A DNA stretch of 64,000 nucleotides from Rhizobium sp. Root1220 (lineage in GTDB: Bacteria > Pseudomonadota > Alphaproteobacteria > Rhizobiales > Rhizobiaceae): the NCBI RefSeq assembly GCF_001426265.1, contig NZ_LMDG01000032.1, positions 415,969 through 479,968 on the forward strand. Reading direction: 5' to 3'. Of this stretch, positions 36,516 to 44,688 are shown in pieces. Position 1 is the first letter of the stretch; every line of letters starts with the position of its first letter. The position numbers were made by a program, and so were the translations under genes. Below the pieces are notes generated by a model. It was not told where the DNA came from and did no database searches. It saw nothing but the letters and a program-made list of their open reading frames with translations.

Positions 36516-37289
36516 TTGAACGATTCAGAGCGACACAAGTTCATCACAGACCTGCTGCGGGACACTCCGTTTGCGTCTGTGCGTGATCTGCAGGATCGGC
36601 TGGGCGTTTCCCCTGCAACCATCCGCCGGGATATCGACAAGCTTCACGAGACGGGAAAAGCCAAAAAAGTCTACGGCGGTATCTCCGCATCCGAGGTATC
36701 GGGACGCCTGTCAGCCCGCCCTTACGATGAGAACCGGGACATCGCCGTCGAGGCCAAGCGCGCCATCGCGCAGAGAGCAGCCTCGCTTGTTCGTGATGGT
36801 GACTCGATCATCGTCCATGCCGGCTCCACATGCTTCCAACTCGGCGCCTTGCTGGCTCATCGCAATCTGCGCATCTACACGAATTCCATGCCGCTGGCGG
36901 CCCATCTGGGCGAACACGGCACCTGCCATCTCAGCGTCGCGGGCGGGCAGCTTTATCGCGAGCCGGGCATTATCCACGATCCCTCAGCGGGGACCCCCGA
37001 CTATTTCGCTTCGCGCTTCTTTGTCGGGACGCAGGGTATCGGCGTCCAGGGGCTTCTGGAATCCCATCCGCTGCTGGTGAAGGCGATCGGTGAATTGAGC
37101 GCCTGTGCTGACGAAATCGTACTCCTGGCCGATAGCCGGAAGTTTTCAATCCAGCCCCGGAACATCGTCCTTCCACTGTCGCGGGTTGGGACGATCGTTA
37201 CAGATGATGGCCTGTCCGATACAAATGCCCGGATGCTGGAAGATGCAGGGATCAACATTCTCGTCGCGAGTCTGGGAGGCGGGAATTGA
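36516..37289 (+). CDS. DeoR family transcriptional regulator
   Basis: 257 residues from TTG 36516, with GGAGGAA five bases upstream. The N-terminal helix-turn-helix (VRDLQDRLGVSPATIRRDID) is followed by the DeoR sugar-phosphate sensor domain (SIIVHAGSTCFQLG, IYTNSMPLAAHL, VLLADSRKF). It is likely a repressor relieved by a phosphorylated intermediate of the local pathway. Its TGA overlaps the TTG start of the second FGGY kinase (37286-37289), so regulator and kinase are coupled. Confidence 0.9.
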   Translation: MNDSERHKFITDLLRDTPFASVRDLQDRLGVSPATIRRDIDKLHETGKAKKVYGGISASEVSGRLSARPYDENRDIAVEAKRAIAQRAASLVRDGDSIIVHAGSTCFQLGALLAHRNLRIYTNSMPLAAHLGEHGTCHLSVAGGQLYREPGIIHDPSAGTPDYFASRFFVGTQGIGVQGLLESHPLLVKAIGELSACADEIVLLADSRKFSIQPRNIVLPLSRVGTIVTDDGLSDTNARMLEDAGINILVASLGGGN

Positions 37290-38695
37290 CCGACCATAGT
37301 CCCATCGCAGTTTTCGATCTCGGGAAGACCAACTCGAAGCTTTTCGTCATCAACGGTGACGGTGAGGTCGTGGGGGAGGCAAGGGCCAAACCGGTCTGGC
37401 GCGAGGTGGGTGACATTCGCGTGCTTGACGACGAAGCGCTCTTCGGCTGGATGAACATCGAACTGAAGAAGGCTGTCGAAGCCTACGGTGTACGGCACCT
37501 GATCTTCTCGGGACATGGTTGCACCTTCGCGTTGGTCGCGGACGACAGGCTTCACCACCCAATCCTGGACTACGAGCAAGAGCCGCCAGCGGACGTGGCT
37601 GCTCGGATCGATCTGCTGACGCCGCCCTTTGACGAAACCTTTTCTCCACGGCTGCCGCTCGGCTTCAATTACGGCCGACACATTCTCTGGCTGCAGGATC
37701 GAGACCCGAGGTTGCTCGAGACTACGGATAGCATTCTGTCCTATCCGCAGTTCTGGTCGTGGAAGTTCTCGGGAAAGGTCGCTTCGGAGGTCTCCTACCT
37801 CGGATGCCACTCTCATCTCTGGGCTCCGCACGCGGACGACTTCAGCAGTCTTGTCTATCAGCAGGGGTGGAGGTCGAAGATGCCTGCCGTGGTTGCTGCT
37901 GGAGAGGTCCTGGGCACCCACCGTGTTGAAATTGCCGATGGCACCTGCGCCGACGTTGCCGTTCACAATGGTCTGCACGACAGCAATTCGGCTCTCTACT
38001 ACTACCGCTCGCTCGGCTTCCATGACTTCACACTGATATCGACTGGAACGTGGGTCATCATCTTCAACCAGGCATGCCCGCTGGAGGCTCTGGATCGGGA
38101 GCGTGACATGCTTGCGAACGTGACGGTGGATCACGTTCCAGCGGCAACCATCAGGTTTATGGGCGGTCGCGAATACGACGTGGCAAGTGGCGGATGGAAC
38201 AGGTCGATCTCGAAGGTCGCTATCGAGGCGGTCATAGCCAAGGGCTGTTTCGCATTGCCGTCATTTGCGGCAGGTGGACCGTTCCCCGGCTTCGAGGGAA
38301 TGTTCGTAGGCCCACAGGTCTCGGGTGAGGAGCGTGCAGCAGTGGCGCTGCTTTACGTTGCGCTGATGTCGGATGCTTCCCTCGATCTGATTCATTCGAC
38401 AAACGACATCGTCATCGATGGTGGCCTACTCAAAGCCGATCTCTATGCGCCTATCCTGGCGGCCCTGAGACAGCAGGCGGTTTTCACAAGCAGCAACCCT
38501 GAAGGAAGCGCATTTGGTGCCGCCGCCCTCGTCTTCCGGCAGGCTGGCAGGTCCCCTTTCAAGAATGAGTGTGTTCGGATCGCCCCTGCCGAGATCGCCG
38601 GACTTGATGCTTACCGGCGGGAGTGGAAGCGGCGTGTCGAAGAGCTTGGCCTGAATGTCTCCAGCGAGACTGCACTGAAGGAGGCGAGGGCATGA
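37286..38695 (+). CDS. FGGY family carbohydrate kinase (second)
   Basis: 469 residues from TTG 37286 with GGGAGGCGGG upstream. It starts IAVFDLGKTNSKLFVINGDG, the phosphate-binding motif of the fuculokinase/rhamnulokinase-like branch. It has STGTWVIIFNQ and VIDGGLLKADLYAPILAAL in the C-terminal half. It should phosphorylate a ketose such as the product of the 3-epimerase encoded downstream. Its stop overlaps the ATG of the transporter ATPase gene (ATGA). Confidence 0.85.
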   Translation: MTDHSPIAVFDLGKTNSKLFVINGDGEVVGEARAKPVWREVGDIRVLDDEALFGWMNIELKKAVEAYGVRHLIFSGHGCTFALVADDRLHHPILDYEQEPPADVAARIDLLTPPFDETFSPRLPLGFNYGRHILWLQDRDPRLLETTDSILSYPQFWSWKFSGKVASEVSYLGCHSHLWAPHADDFSSLVYQQGWRSKMPAVVAAGEVLGTHRVEIADGTCADVAVHNGLHDSNSALYYYRSLGFHDFTLISTGTWVIIFNQACPLEALDRERDMLANVTVDHVPAATIRFMGGREYDVASGGWNRSISKVAIEAVIAKGCFALPSFAAGGPFPGFEGMFVGPQVSGEERAAVALLYVALMSDASLDLIHSTNDIVIDGGLLKADLYAPILAALRQQAVFTSSNPEGSAFGAAALVFRQAGRSPFKNECVRIAPAEIAGLDAYRREWKRRVEELGLNVSSETALKEARA

Positions 38696-40236
38696 GCAAC
38701 GCCGCACCCGCACACGACGTTCCGGTTCTGGAGATGCGGAATATCAGCAAGACGTTTGGCAGTACCCGTGCCCTGACAAATGTTTCGCTTACGGTCTACC
38801 CAGGCGAGGTCCATGCCCTGATGGGCGAAAATGGAGCCGGCAAATCCACCTTGATGAAAGTGCTTTCCGGTGCCTACACCGCTGATCCGGGCGGAAGTAT
38901 CCTGGTGAGCGGCCGCGCGGCGGTTGCCGGCGATCCGGTAAAGGCCAAGGCAAACGGCATCGCGGTTATCTATCAGGAACTCTCGCTGGCCCCGAACCTG
39001 ACCGTGGCACAGAACATGTTTCTCGGCGCGGAGCCCTCGCGGTTGGGTCTGGTCGACCGCGGTGATATCAAGAAACGCGCCGAGCCGATCCTTAAACGCC
39101 TGGGGATCAATTTTGCGCCGAACCAGCTCGTAGCCACGCTGTCTCTTGGCGAGCGCCAGATGGTTGAGATCGCCCGCGCGCTGACGACGGATGCACGCAT
39201 CATCGTCATGGACGAGCCGACGACATCCCTGACCAGCAGGGAAACGGAAAAGCTCTTCGACGTCATCGCCGGCCTTAAAGCTCACGGTATCGCGATTATC
39301 TACATCAGCCATCGCATGGAAGAAATCTATGCGCTCGCAGATCGTGTCAGCGTTCTCCGGGACAGCGCCTATGTCGGCACTTTGGAGCGCGGGGAGCTGT
39401 CGGCCGAACGTCTCGTCTCCATGATGGTTGGACGGGATATATCATCTTTCTACAAAAAGGAGCATCGGGCGGCAACGAGCGATCGCAAGGTGGTCCTGTC
39501 GGTCAAGAATATCGGCGACGGGCGGCGGGTTCACGGCTGTTCATTCGATGCCTGCGCCGGGGAGGTCCTTGGCATTGCTGGATTGGTCGGATCGGGTCGC
39601 ACGGAATTGGCGAGGCTGATCTACGGCGCCGATCATAAAACGTCGGGTTCCGTTGCTCTGGACGATCGTGAACTCACGTTGAAAGGCCCGAGCGACGCTC
39701 TTGATGCGGGCCTTGCCTACCTCACGGAGGATCGCAAGGGCCTCGGTCTCTTTCTCGACATGTCCATCAATGAAAATATCAACATCGGCGTGATTTCCAA
39801 GGATGCACGCTCGGGTGGGCTGCTGGACTTCACAAAGGCGAAGAGCCGTGCCGAAAGCGCTGTGACATCGCTGTCGATCCGGACGAAAAGCACGTCGATA
39901 AACGTCGGTGCGCTATCCGGAGGCAATCAGCAAAAGGTCTTGCTGGCTCGGCTGCTCGAGACCAAGCCGCGAGCGATCATTCTCGATGAGCCGACGCGGG
40001 GCGTGGACGTCGGGGCCAAATCCGAAATCTACCGAATTATTGACGAGCTCGCGCAAAGCGGCATCGCGATCGTCGTCATTTCCAGCGATCTGCCGGAGGT
40101 GATTGGCATCGCCGACCGTGTCCTTGTCATGCGGGAAGGACGCATCGCGGGCGAAATCGTCGGATCGCCCGAACAGCCGATCGCGCAGGAAGCCATCATG
40201 GCCCTATCGACCGGCCCGGCAAACCGAGACGCATGA
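38692..40236 (+). CDS. Sugar ABC transporter ATPase, RbsA type
   Basis: 514 residues from ATG 38692. Two ATPase domains lie in one chain. The first has Walker A GENGAGKST, signature LSLGERQMVEIARAL and Walker B IIVMDEPTTSL. The second has the RbsA-typical degenerate Walker A (GLVGSGRTELA), signature LSGGNQQKVLLARLL and Walker B IILDEPTRGVDVG. It energises import of a pentose or hexose through the permease gene that follows. Confidence 0.92.
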   Translation: MSNAAPAHDVPVLEMRNISKTFGSTRALTNVSLTVYPGEVHALMGENGAGKSTLMKVLSGAYTADPGGSILVSGRAAVAGDPVKAKANGIAVIYQELSLAPNLTVAQNMFLGAEPSRLGLVDRGDIKKRAEPILKRLGINFAPNQLVATLSLGERQMVEIARALTTDARIIVMDEPTTSLTSRETEKLFDVIAGLKAHGIAIIYISHRMEEIYALADRVSVLRDSAYVGTLERGELSAERLVSMMVGRDISSFYKKEHRAATSDRKVVLSVKNIGDGRRVHGCSFDACAGEVLGIAGLVGSGRTELARLIYGADHKTSGSVALDDRELTLKGPSDALDAGLAYLTEDRKGLGLFLDMSINENINIGVISKDARSGGLLDFTKAKSRAESAVTSLSIRTKSTSINVGALSGGNQQKVLLARLLETKPRAIILDEPTRGVDVGAKSEIYRIIDELAQSGIAIVVISSDLPEVIGIADRVLVMREGRIAGEIVGSPEQPIAQEAIMALSTGPANRDA

Positions 40237-40261
40237 AGCGCGATAACAGAGAGATACAGTA

Positions 40262-41245
40262 ATGAGCGCAACGCAGAGCGAACAGACAGCAACCGACAAG
40301 ATCAAGCTGCGGTCGACCTTGACCGCACTCGGAATGCTGCCGGTACTCGTCATCTTGGCGATCGGCTTTCATCTCCTTAGCGGGCGGTTCCTGAGCGTCA
40401 ACAACCTGTCGATCGTCATGCAGCAGGCGTCGATCAATACCGTGCTTGCTGCGGGAATGACCTTCGTCATCCTGACGGGCGGTATCGACCTGTCCGTGGG
40501 TTCCATCCTGGCGGCATCGGCGATGGTCGGCGTCATCGTGTCACTTTGGCCTGATGTCGGCATGTTGGGAATTCCTGCGGCGATCGCGGTCGGGTTGGCA
40601 TGCGGGGTCGCCAATGGCCTGGTCATCGCACTCTTCAAGCTTCCACCGTTCATCGTCACGCTTGGGTCTTTGACGGCAATGCGCGGCATTGCTCGTCTTA
40701 TCGGCAACGACACCACGGTCTTCAATCCGGACCTTCCATTCGACTTCATCGGCAATGGCAGTCTTCTCGGTGTCCCCTGGCTGGCAATTATTGCCCTTGC
40801 AACGATTTTGATCTCCTGGGTGATCCTCAAGCGCAGCGTTCTGGGCACCTGGATCTACGCTGTGGGCGGCAATGTCGAGGCAGCTCGCTTGACCGGCATC
40901 AAGGTGCCAATCGTCCTTCTCTTCGTCTATTCGATGTCGGGATTGCTTGCGGGTCTCGGTGGGGTGATGTCGGCAGCTCGTCTCTATGCGGCGAACGGTC
41001 TGCAACTTGGCCAGTCATACGAACTGGACGCCATTGCCGCCGTCATCCTCGGCGGCACCAGCTTCGTGGGTGGCGTCGGCTCCATCTGGGGCACCCTGAT
41101 CGGCGCGCTCATAATCGCCGTCCTCTCGAACGGCCTGATCCTCGTGGGGGTCTCCGACATCTGGCAGTACATCATCAAGGGGCTTGTGATCATCGTCGCC
41201 GTCGCGCTGGACCGCTATCGGCTGAAAGGGCTTAGCCGCACGTAA
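40262..41245 (+). CDS. Sugar ABC transporter permease, RbsC type
   Basis: 327 residues with eight or more membrane helices. Family landmarks are ILTGGIDLSVGSILAASA, FIVTLGSLTAMRGIARLI, GGNVEAARLTGIKVP (the ATPase docking loop) and LGGTSFVGGVGSIWGTLIGA. It forms a homodimeric channel for the RbsA-like ATPase. It starts 25 bases after the ATPase gene. Confidence 0.93.
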   Translation: MSATQSEQTATDKIKLRSTLTALGMLPVLVILAIGFHLLSGRFLSVNNLSIVMQQASINTVLAAGMTFVILTGGIDLSVGSILAASAMVGVIVSLWPDVGMLGIPAAIAVGLACGVANGLVIALFKLPPFIVTLGSLTAMRGIARLIGNDTTVFNPDLPFDFIGNGSLLGVPWLAIIALATILISWVILKRSVLGTWIYAVGGNVEAARLTGIKVPIVLLFVYSMSGLLAGLGGVMSAARLYAANGLQLGQSYELDAIAAVILGGTSFVGGVGSIWGTLIGALIIAVLSNGLILVGVSDIWQYIIKGLVIIVAVALDRYRLKGLSRT

Positions 41246-41310
41246 CGTGTGGCTGGAGGAACCGGGGTTACCGGATAACAGGGCGCAGGAAGCGCCATAT
41301 GGAGGAAAGC

Positions 41311-42249
41311 ATGCGTATGATCTCTAAACTGCTCGCGGCCACCGCACTGGCCGCGTCGATCGCAATGCCGGCCGCTGCCAAGGATCTCGAAAAGATCGGC
41401 ATATCCGTTGGCCTGCTTGGAAACCCCTTCTTCGTCGCGACCATCAAGGGCATCGAGGACCGCGCCAAGGAAATCAATCCGAATGTACAGGTCACTTCGG
41501 TATCCGCCGACTACGATCTCAACAAGCAGGTATCGCAGATCGACAGCTTCATCGCCGCCGGCGTCGACATCATCATGCTGAACGCCGTCGATGCCAAGGC
41601 GATCGCACCGGCAGTGAAGAAAGCCCAGGCCGCCGGTGTCATCGTAGCTGCCTTCGACGTGTCGGCGCCGGGCGCCGACGTCACGGTCATGACCAACAAC
41701 GTGAAGGCGGGCGAGGAGGCTTGCCAGTACATCGTCGATCAATTGAAGGGCAAGGGCGACGTCGTCATCATCAACGGTCCTGCATCATCGTCGATCGTGG
41801 ATCGCGTCCAGGGATGCAAGAACGTCCTTTCCAAGAGCGCCGACATCAAGATCCTGTCGGATGACCAGAATGGTCAGGGTTCCCGCGACGGCGGCCTCGC
41901 CGTCATGCAGGGGCTGCTGACCCGTTTCGACAAGATCGATGCCGTGTTCGCCATCAACGACCCGACCGGCATCGGCGCTGAACTTGCGGCAAAGCAGCTC
42001 AACCGCAATGAGTTCTTCATCACAGCGGTCGATGGTGCACCGGATATCGAAAAGTCTCTTGCAAGCGGCAAATCGATGATCAAGGCGTCCGCTTCTCAGG
42101 ATCCATACGTGATGGCTGGCGACTCTCTCAAGATGGCCGTCGACGTCCTCAAGGGTAACAAACCCGCCGAAAGCACAGTGCTTCTCGATCCGAAACTGAT
42201 CACCGCCGACAACATCAAGGACTACAAGGGCTGGACAGCAGCCCGCTAA
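41311..42249 (+). CDS. Sugar ABC transporter substrate-binding protein, RbsB type
   Basis: 312 residues from ATG 41311; the ATG at 41299 contains the GGAGGA ribosome-binding site itself. A signal peptide ends SIAMPAAAKD. The body is a type I periplasmic binding protein (IGISVGLLGNPFFVATIKGI; FIAAGVDIIMLNAVDAKAI; VFAINDPTGIGAELA). It delivers the sugar that induces and feeds this locus. A strong hairpin follows its stop. Confidence 0.93.
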   Translation: MRMISKLLAATALAASIAMPAAAKDLEKIGISVGLLGNPFFVATIKGIEDRAKEINPNVQVTSVSADYDLNKQVSQIDSFIAAGVDIIMLNAVDAKAIAPAVKKAQAAGVIVAAFDVSAPGADVTVMTNNVKAGEEACQYIVDQLKGKGDVVIINGPASSSIVDRVQGCKNVLSKSADIKILSDDQNGQGSRDGGLAVMQGLLTRFDKIDAVFAINDPTGIGAELAAKQLNRNEFFITAVDGAPDIEKSLASGKSMIKASASQDPYVMAGDSLKMAVDVLKGNKPAESTVLLDPKLITADNIKDYKGWTAAR

Positions 42250-42266
42250 GGTCTCCCTCCCGAGCG

Positions 42267-42294
42267 GCCCGCCGTCGCCCTGTGCGCGGCGGGC
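42267..42294 (+). terminator. Stem-loop after the binding-protein gene
   Basis: Perfect arms GCCCGCCG (42267-42274) and CGGCGGGC (42287-42294) with a 12-base loop, no T-run. Such hairpins after periplasmic-binding-protein genes usually protect the upstream mRNA and reduce read-through into the next gene, here the epimerase. Confidence 0.65.
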
Positions 42295-42330
42295 TGAATG
42301 CATCCAGATGAAATCAGGAATCGGTCCGTC

Positions 42331-43236
42331 ATGTCTAAAATCGGTGTTCATTCGTTTGTCTGGAGTGCCGGCTCCTCCCGAGACGAACTGGAGAAAGCCC
42401 TCACGCGAACGCACGAGCTCGGCTTCAAGCTCATCGAGTTCTCCTACCTTGATCCGAAACAGGTCGACGTAAAATGGCTCGCGTCCCGGGTGCAAGAGCT
42501 CGGCCTCGACGTTGCCATCAGCATGGGGTTGCCGCCGGAGGGCGATATCTCGAGCGACGACGCCGCGGTCGTCTCCAACGGCAACGAAATCCTCGATCGT
42601 GCGGTTGCGCTGGTGCGGGATCTTGGCGGGACCAAGCTCGCCGGAATTCTGAGCTCTTCGCACGGCAAGCAGGAGCGACCGCTCACGAGGAAAGCATGGG
42701 ACACAAGTGTCGCGACCTTGGCGAGAGTGGCTGATCGGGCGAAGGCGTCGGGGGTGACGCTCAATCTCGAGATCGTCAACCGCTTCGAAAGCAACATGCT
42801 CAACACAGCCGCACAGGGCATTGCCTACATTGGCGATACCGGCGCTTCGAACGTTTTCCTGCATCTCGATACGTTTCACATGAACATAGAAGAAGCGGAC
42901 GTGGGCCTCGCAATTCGTCACGCTGCGGACAGGATAGGATACGTGCATATCGGTGAAAGCCACCGCGGCTATCTCGGAACCGGCAACATCGACTTCGCGG
43001 CGATATTCGACGCGTTGACCGCAATCGGATGGGACGACTACGTCACGTTTGAATCTTTCTCGACCACCATCGTCGACAGGGACTTGTCGCTGAAGACCGC
43101 GATCTGGCGGAATCTGTGGACAGACAACGTCGCGCTTGCAAGGCATGCTCGCACATTTATCGAGTTGGGGCTCGAAACCGCTCGATTGAAGGCTGACCTG
43201 GTAAGACAGGCCCACCTGCCTCAAGCCCTTATCTAG
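42331..43236 (+). CDS. Ketose 3-epimerase (D-tagatose/D-psicose 3-epimerase family)
   Basis: 301 residues from ATG 42331. A TIM-barrel sugar isomerase. The catalytic/metal set of Agrobacterium D-psicose 3-epimerase is visible: Glu147 (LEIVNRFESNMLNTAAQG), Asp180 (HLDTFHMNIEEAD), His206 (VHIGESHRG) and Glu241 (TFESF). It should interconvert ketoses at C3 with a divalent metal. Last gene of the transporter operon, it probably turns the imported sugar into the substrate of a linked kinase. Confidence 0.88.
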   Translation: MSKIGVHSFVWSAGSSRDELEKALTRTHELGFKLIEFSYLDPKQVDVKWLASRVQELGLDVAISMGLPPEGDISSDDAAVVSNGNEILDRAVALVRDLGGTKLAGILSSSHGKQERPLTRKAWDTSVATLARVADRAKASGVTLNLEIVNRFESNMLNTAAQGIAYIGDTGASNVFLHLDTFHMNIEEADVGLAIRHAADRIGYVHIGESHRGYLGTGNIDFAAIFDALTAIGWDDYVTFESFSTTIVDRDLSLKTAIWRNLWTDNVALARHARTFIELGLETARLKADLVRQAHLPQALI

Positions 43237-43633
43237 CTGATCACCGAGCCGTTGCGGTGGAAGTAGCGCCTTGGGACACCAGCCCCAGGGCCCCCGTTGG
43301 CGTGCAAGTCTGAACTTGCTCTGTGCCCAGTGATCAGAGATCCGCCGGCGTGGCTGCGGGCGAACGGCTGCAGTATATCGACCGTCGTGGTTTCACCTCG
43401 CCGGAGCTTCGACGAACCGGTCGCGGCGCGATGCACGACCTTCACGTCGATCCCCTCAGGATACTAACACGCCGGAGAATCCAGGAACGCCGTTCCTGGT
43501 CAGCGATGCTGCAATTTAGCAACGCCTTAAATAAAATCTCTCGCAGGTGACACATTTCGCGCGGCGGTTGCTGGCGCTGCTGGGGCCTCGACAACTAGGG
43601 TTCATGCACGGGTCTTCTTGCAGAGGGAACGCG
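43237..43633. other. Intergenic region between sugar locus and accessory region
   Basis: About 400 bases without a credible gene. It contains the palindrome at 43481-43499 listed separately. Base composition drops towards 43.5 kb, where the AT-richer junction with the alginate island begins. Confidence 0.35.
43481..43499. repeat. Perfect 19-base palindrome
   Basis: CCAGGAACG-C-CGTTCCTGG is a perfect inverted repeat with a single central base. No T-run follows. It may be an operator, a terminator of the epimerase transcript, or one copy of a dispersed palindromic element. Confidence 0.5.
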
Positions 43634-43846
43634 ATGTCAGTTGAATATCGCCGCGCAATTGTCGCCAAAGCATTCAACCGTGCCAAAAACGTCGGTTTCC
43701 CTTTGGAGGCATCCGAGGAATTCGAGAGTTGGTTGGAGGAGTGGGCACGCGGGGACATCGACGTCCGAACTCTTCGACACCGTTACGTCGAATTGCTGCG
43801 GGCGCGAGACTTCGTATGGCGAAACAGACACGTCTTGGCGGAGTAG
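43634..43846 (+). CDS. Small hypothetical protein, 70 residues
   Basis: ATG 43634 with GAGGGA upstream. The product (MSVEYRRAIVAKAFNRAKNV start, WLEEWARGDIDVRTLRHRYV in the middle) is a highly charged, probably all-helical soluble protein without a recognised domain. Its composition of repeated Arg/Glu and Trp-Leu-Glu-Glu-Trp suggests a real protein. A 30-codon gene follows. Confidence 0.6.
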   Translation: MSVEYRRAIVAKAFNRAKNVGFPLEASEEFESWLEEWARGDIDVRTLRHRYVELLRARDFVWRNRHVLAE

Positions 43847-43876
43847 ACGTGAAAGCGGTTCTTGTGGAGGGAATTG

Positions 43877-43969
43877 ATGAGTGATCGGGCGATTGGTTAC
43901 TTGGTTGCGGCAGAGGTTAGCGCCCTGTTTTGGGTCGCAGTTGCGATCTCCGTGGTTGCGCATATCTAG
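43877..43969 (+). CDS. Tiny membrane protein, 30 residues
   Basis: ATG 43877 has GGAGGG eight bases upstream. The product starts MSDRAIGYLVAAEVSALFWV and ends AVAISVVAHI, a single hydrophobic helix with a charged start. It lies 30 bases after the 70-residue protein gene, so the pair may be one transcript. Too short for family recognition. Confidence 0.45.
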   Translation: MSDRAIGYLVAAEVSALFWVAVAISVVAHI

Positions 43970-44016
43970 CTGCATAGATCTTCAAGGGCAGCGATCGTTT
44001 TGCGGAAGCCGTGGCT

Positions 44017-44688
44017 TCAGGACCGGCTGATACCGATTCTGCCGTCATTGAACAGAATTGGCTTCACACCCTCGTATGAGGGTAGGGTGGAATGCGTCGC
44101 GTAGGACTCTTCGTGATGTTGTGTTGCCGTCACCACCATCACATCGGCACCAGCCGCTTCGCCAGCCAAAATCCCGGCGCGAACATCCTCGAACACAAGG
44201 CATTCGCTTGGGCGCACCCCAAGCCGCTCCGCCCCGAGAATATAACACTGCGGGTTCGGTTTCCCGATTGCCACGTCCTCAGCCGTGACGATGACCGCCG
44301 GTAGAGGCAGCCCGGCCGCTTCCAGGCGTCGTCGGGCCAGGCGAAGCGGCGATGATGTCACGATCGCCCACCGTTCGACCGGCAGGCTTCTGAGGAAAAC
44401 CGCAGCACCCGGCAAGGCGACCACTCCCTCGACATCGTCTATCTCGGCCTCGGTGATGGCTGCAGCTTCGCGTTCGGGCGAGACGCCGGGCAAGTTGAGC
44501 CGGGCAATCGTATCGACGGCCCGAGAGCCGTGCATGGTGGGAAGGAACTCGGTAGCGTTCAGTCCGTGTCGTTCCGCCCAGCGTCCCCAGACACGTTCGG
44601 TAGAGGCCAGCGAGTTCAGGATGGTGCCATCCATATCGAACAGGAAGGCGGCGTAAGGCTTGTCGAAACCTGTGAGCAACTGGGACAT
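44017..44688 (-). CDS. HAD-like sugar phosphatase (GPP/2-deoxyglucose-6-phosphatase type)
   Basis: 223 residues from ATG 44688 with GGAG upstream. HAD motifs are FLFDMDGTILNS with both aspartates (motif I), IVTSSPLRLARR (motif II), GKPNPQCYILGAERLG (motif III lysine) and CLVFEDVRAGILAG (motif IV). The cap domain is the helical type seen in beta-phosphoglucomutase-like and glycerol/sugar phosphatases. It probably releases phosphate from a small sugar or polyol phosphate. Confidence 0.85.
   Translation of the reverse strand: MSQLLTGFDKPYAAFLFDMDGTILNSLASTERVWGRWAERHGLNATEFLPTMHGSRAVDTIARLNLPGVSPEREAAAITEAEIDDVEGVVALPGAAVFLRSLPVERWAIVTSSPLRLARRRLEAAGLPLPAVIVTAEDVAIGKPNPQCYILGAERLGVRPSECLVFEDVRAGILAGEAAGADVMVVTATQHHEESYATHSTLPSYEGVKPILFNDGRIGISRS

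Noticed and set aside
33150..43236. Interpretation of the sugar locus as an AI-2 (Lsr) or erythritol operon
   Set aside because: No LsrF/LsrG-like or EryB/EryC-like protein is present, and the D-psicose 3-epimerase-like enzyme and class II aldolase do not belong to those systems.
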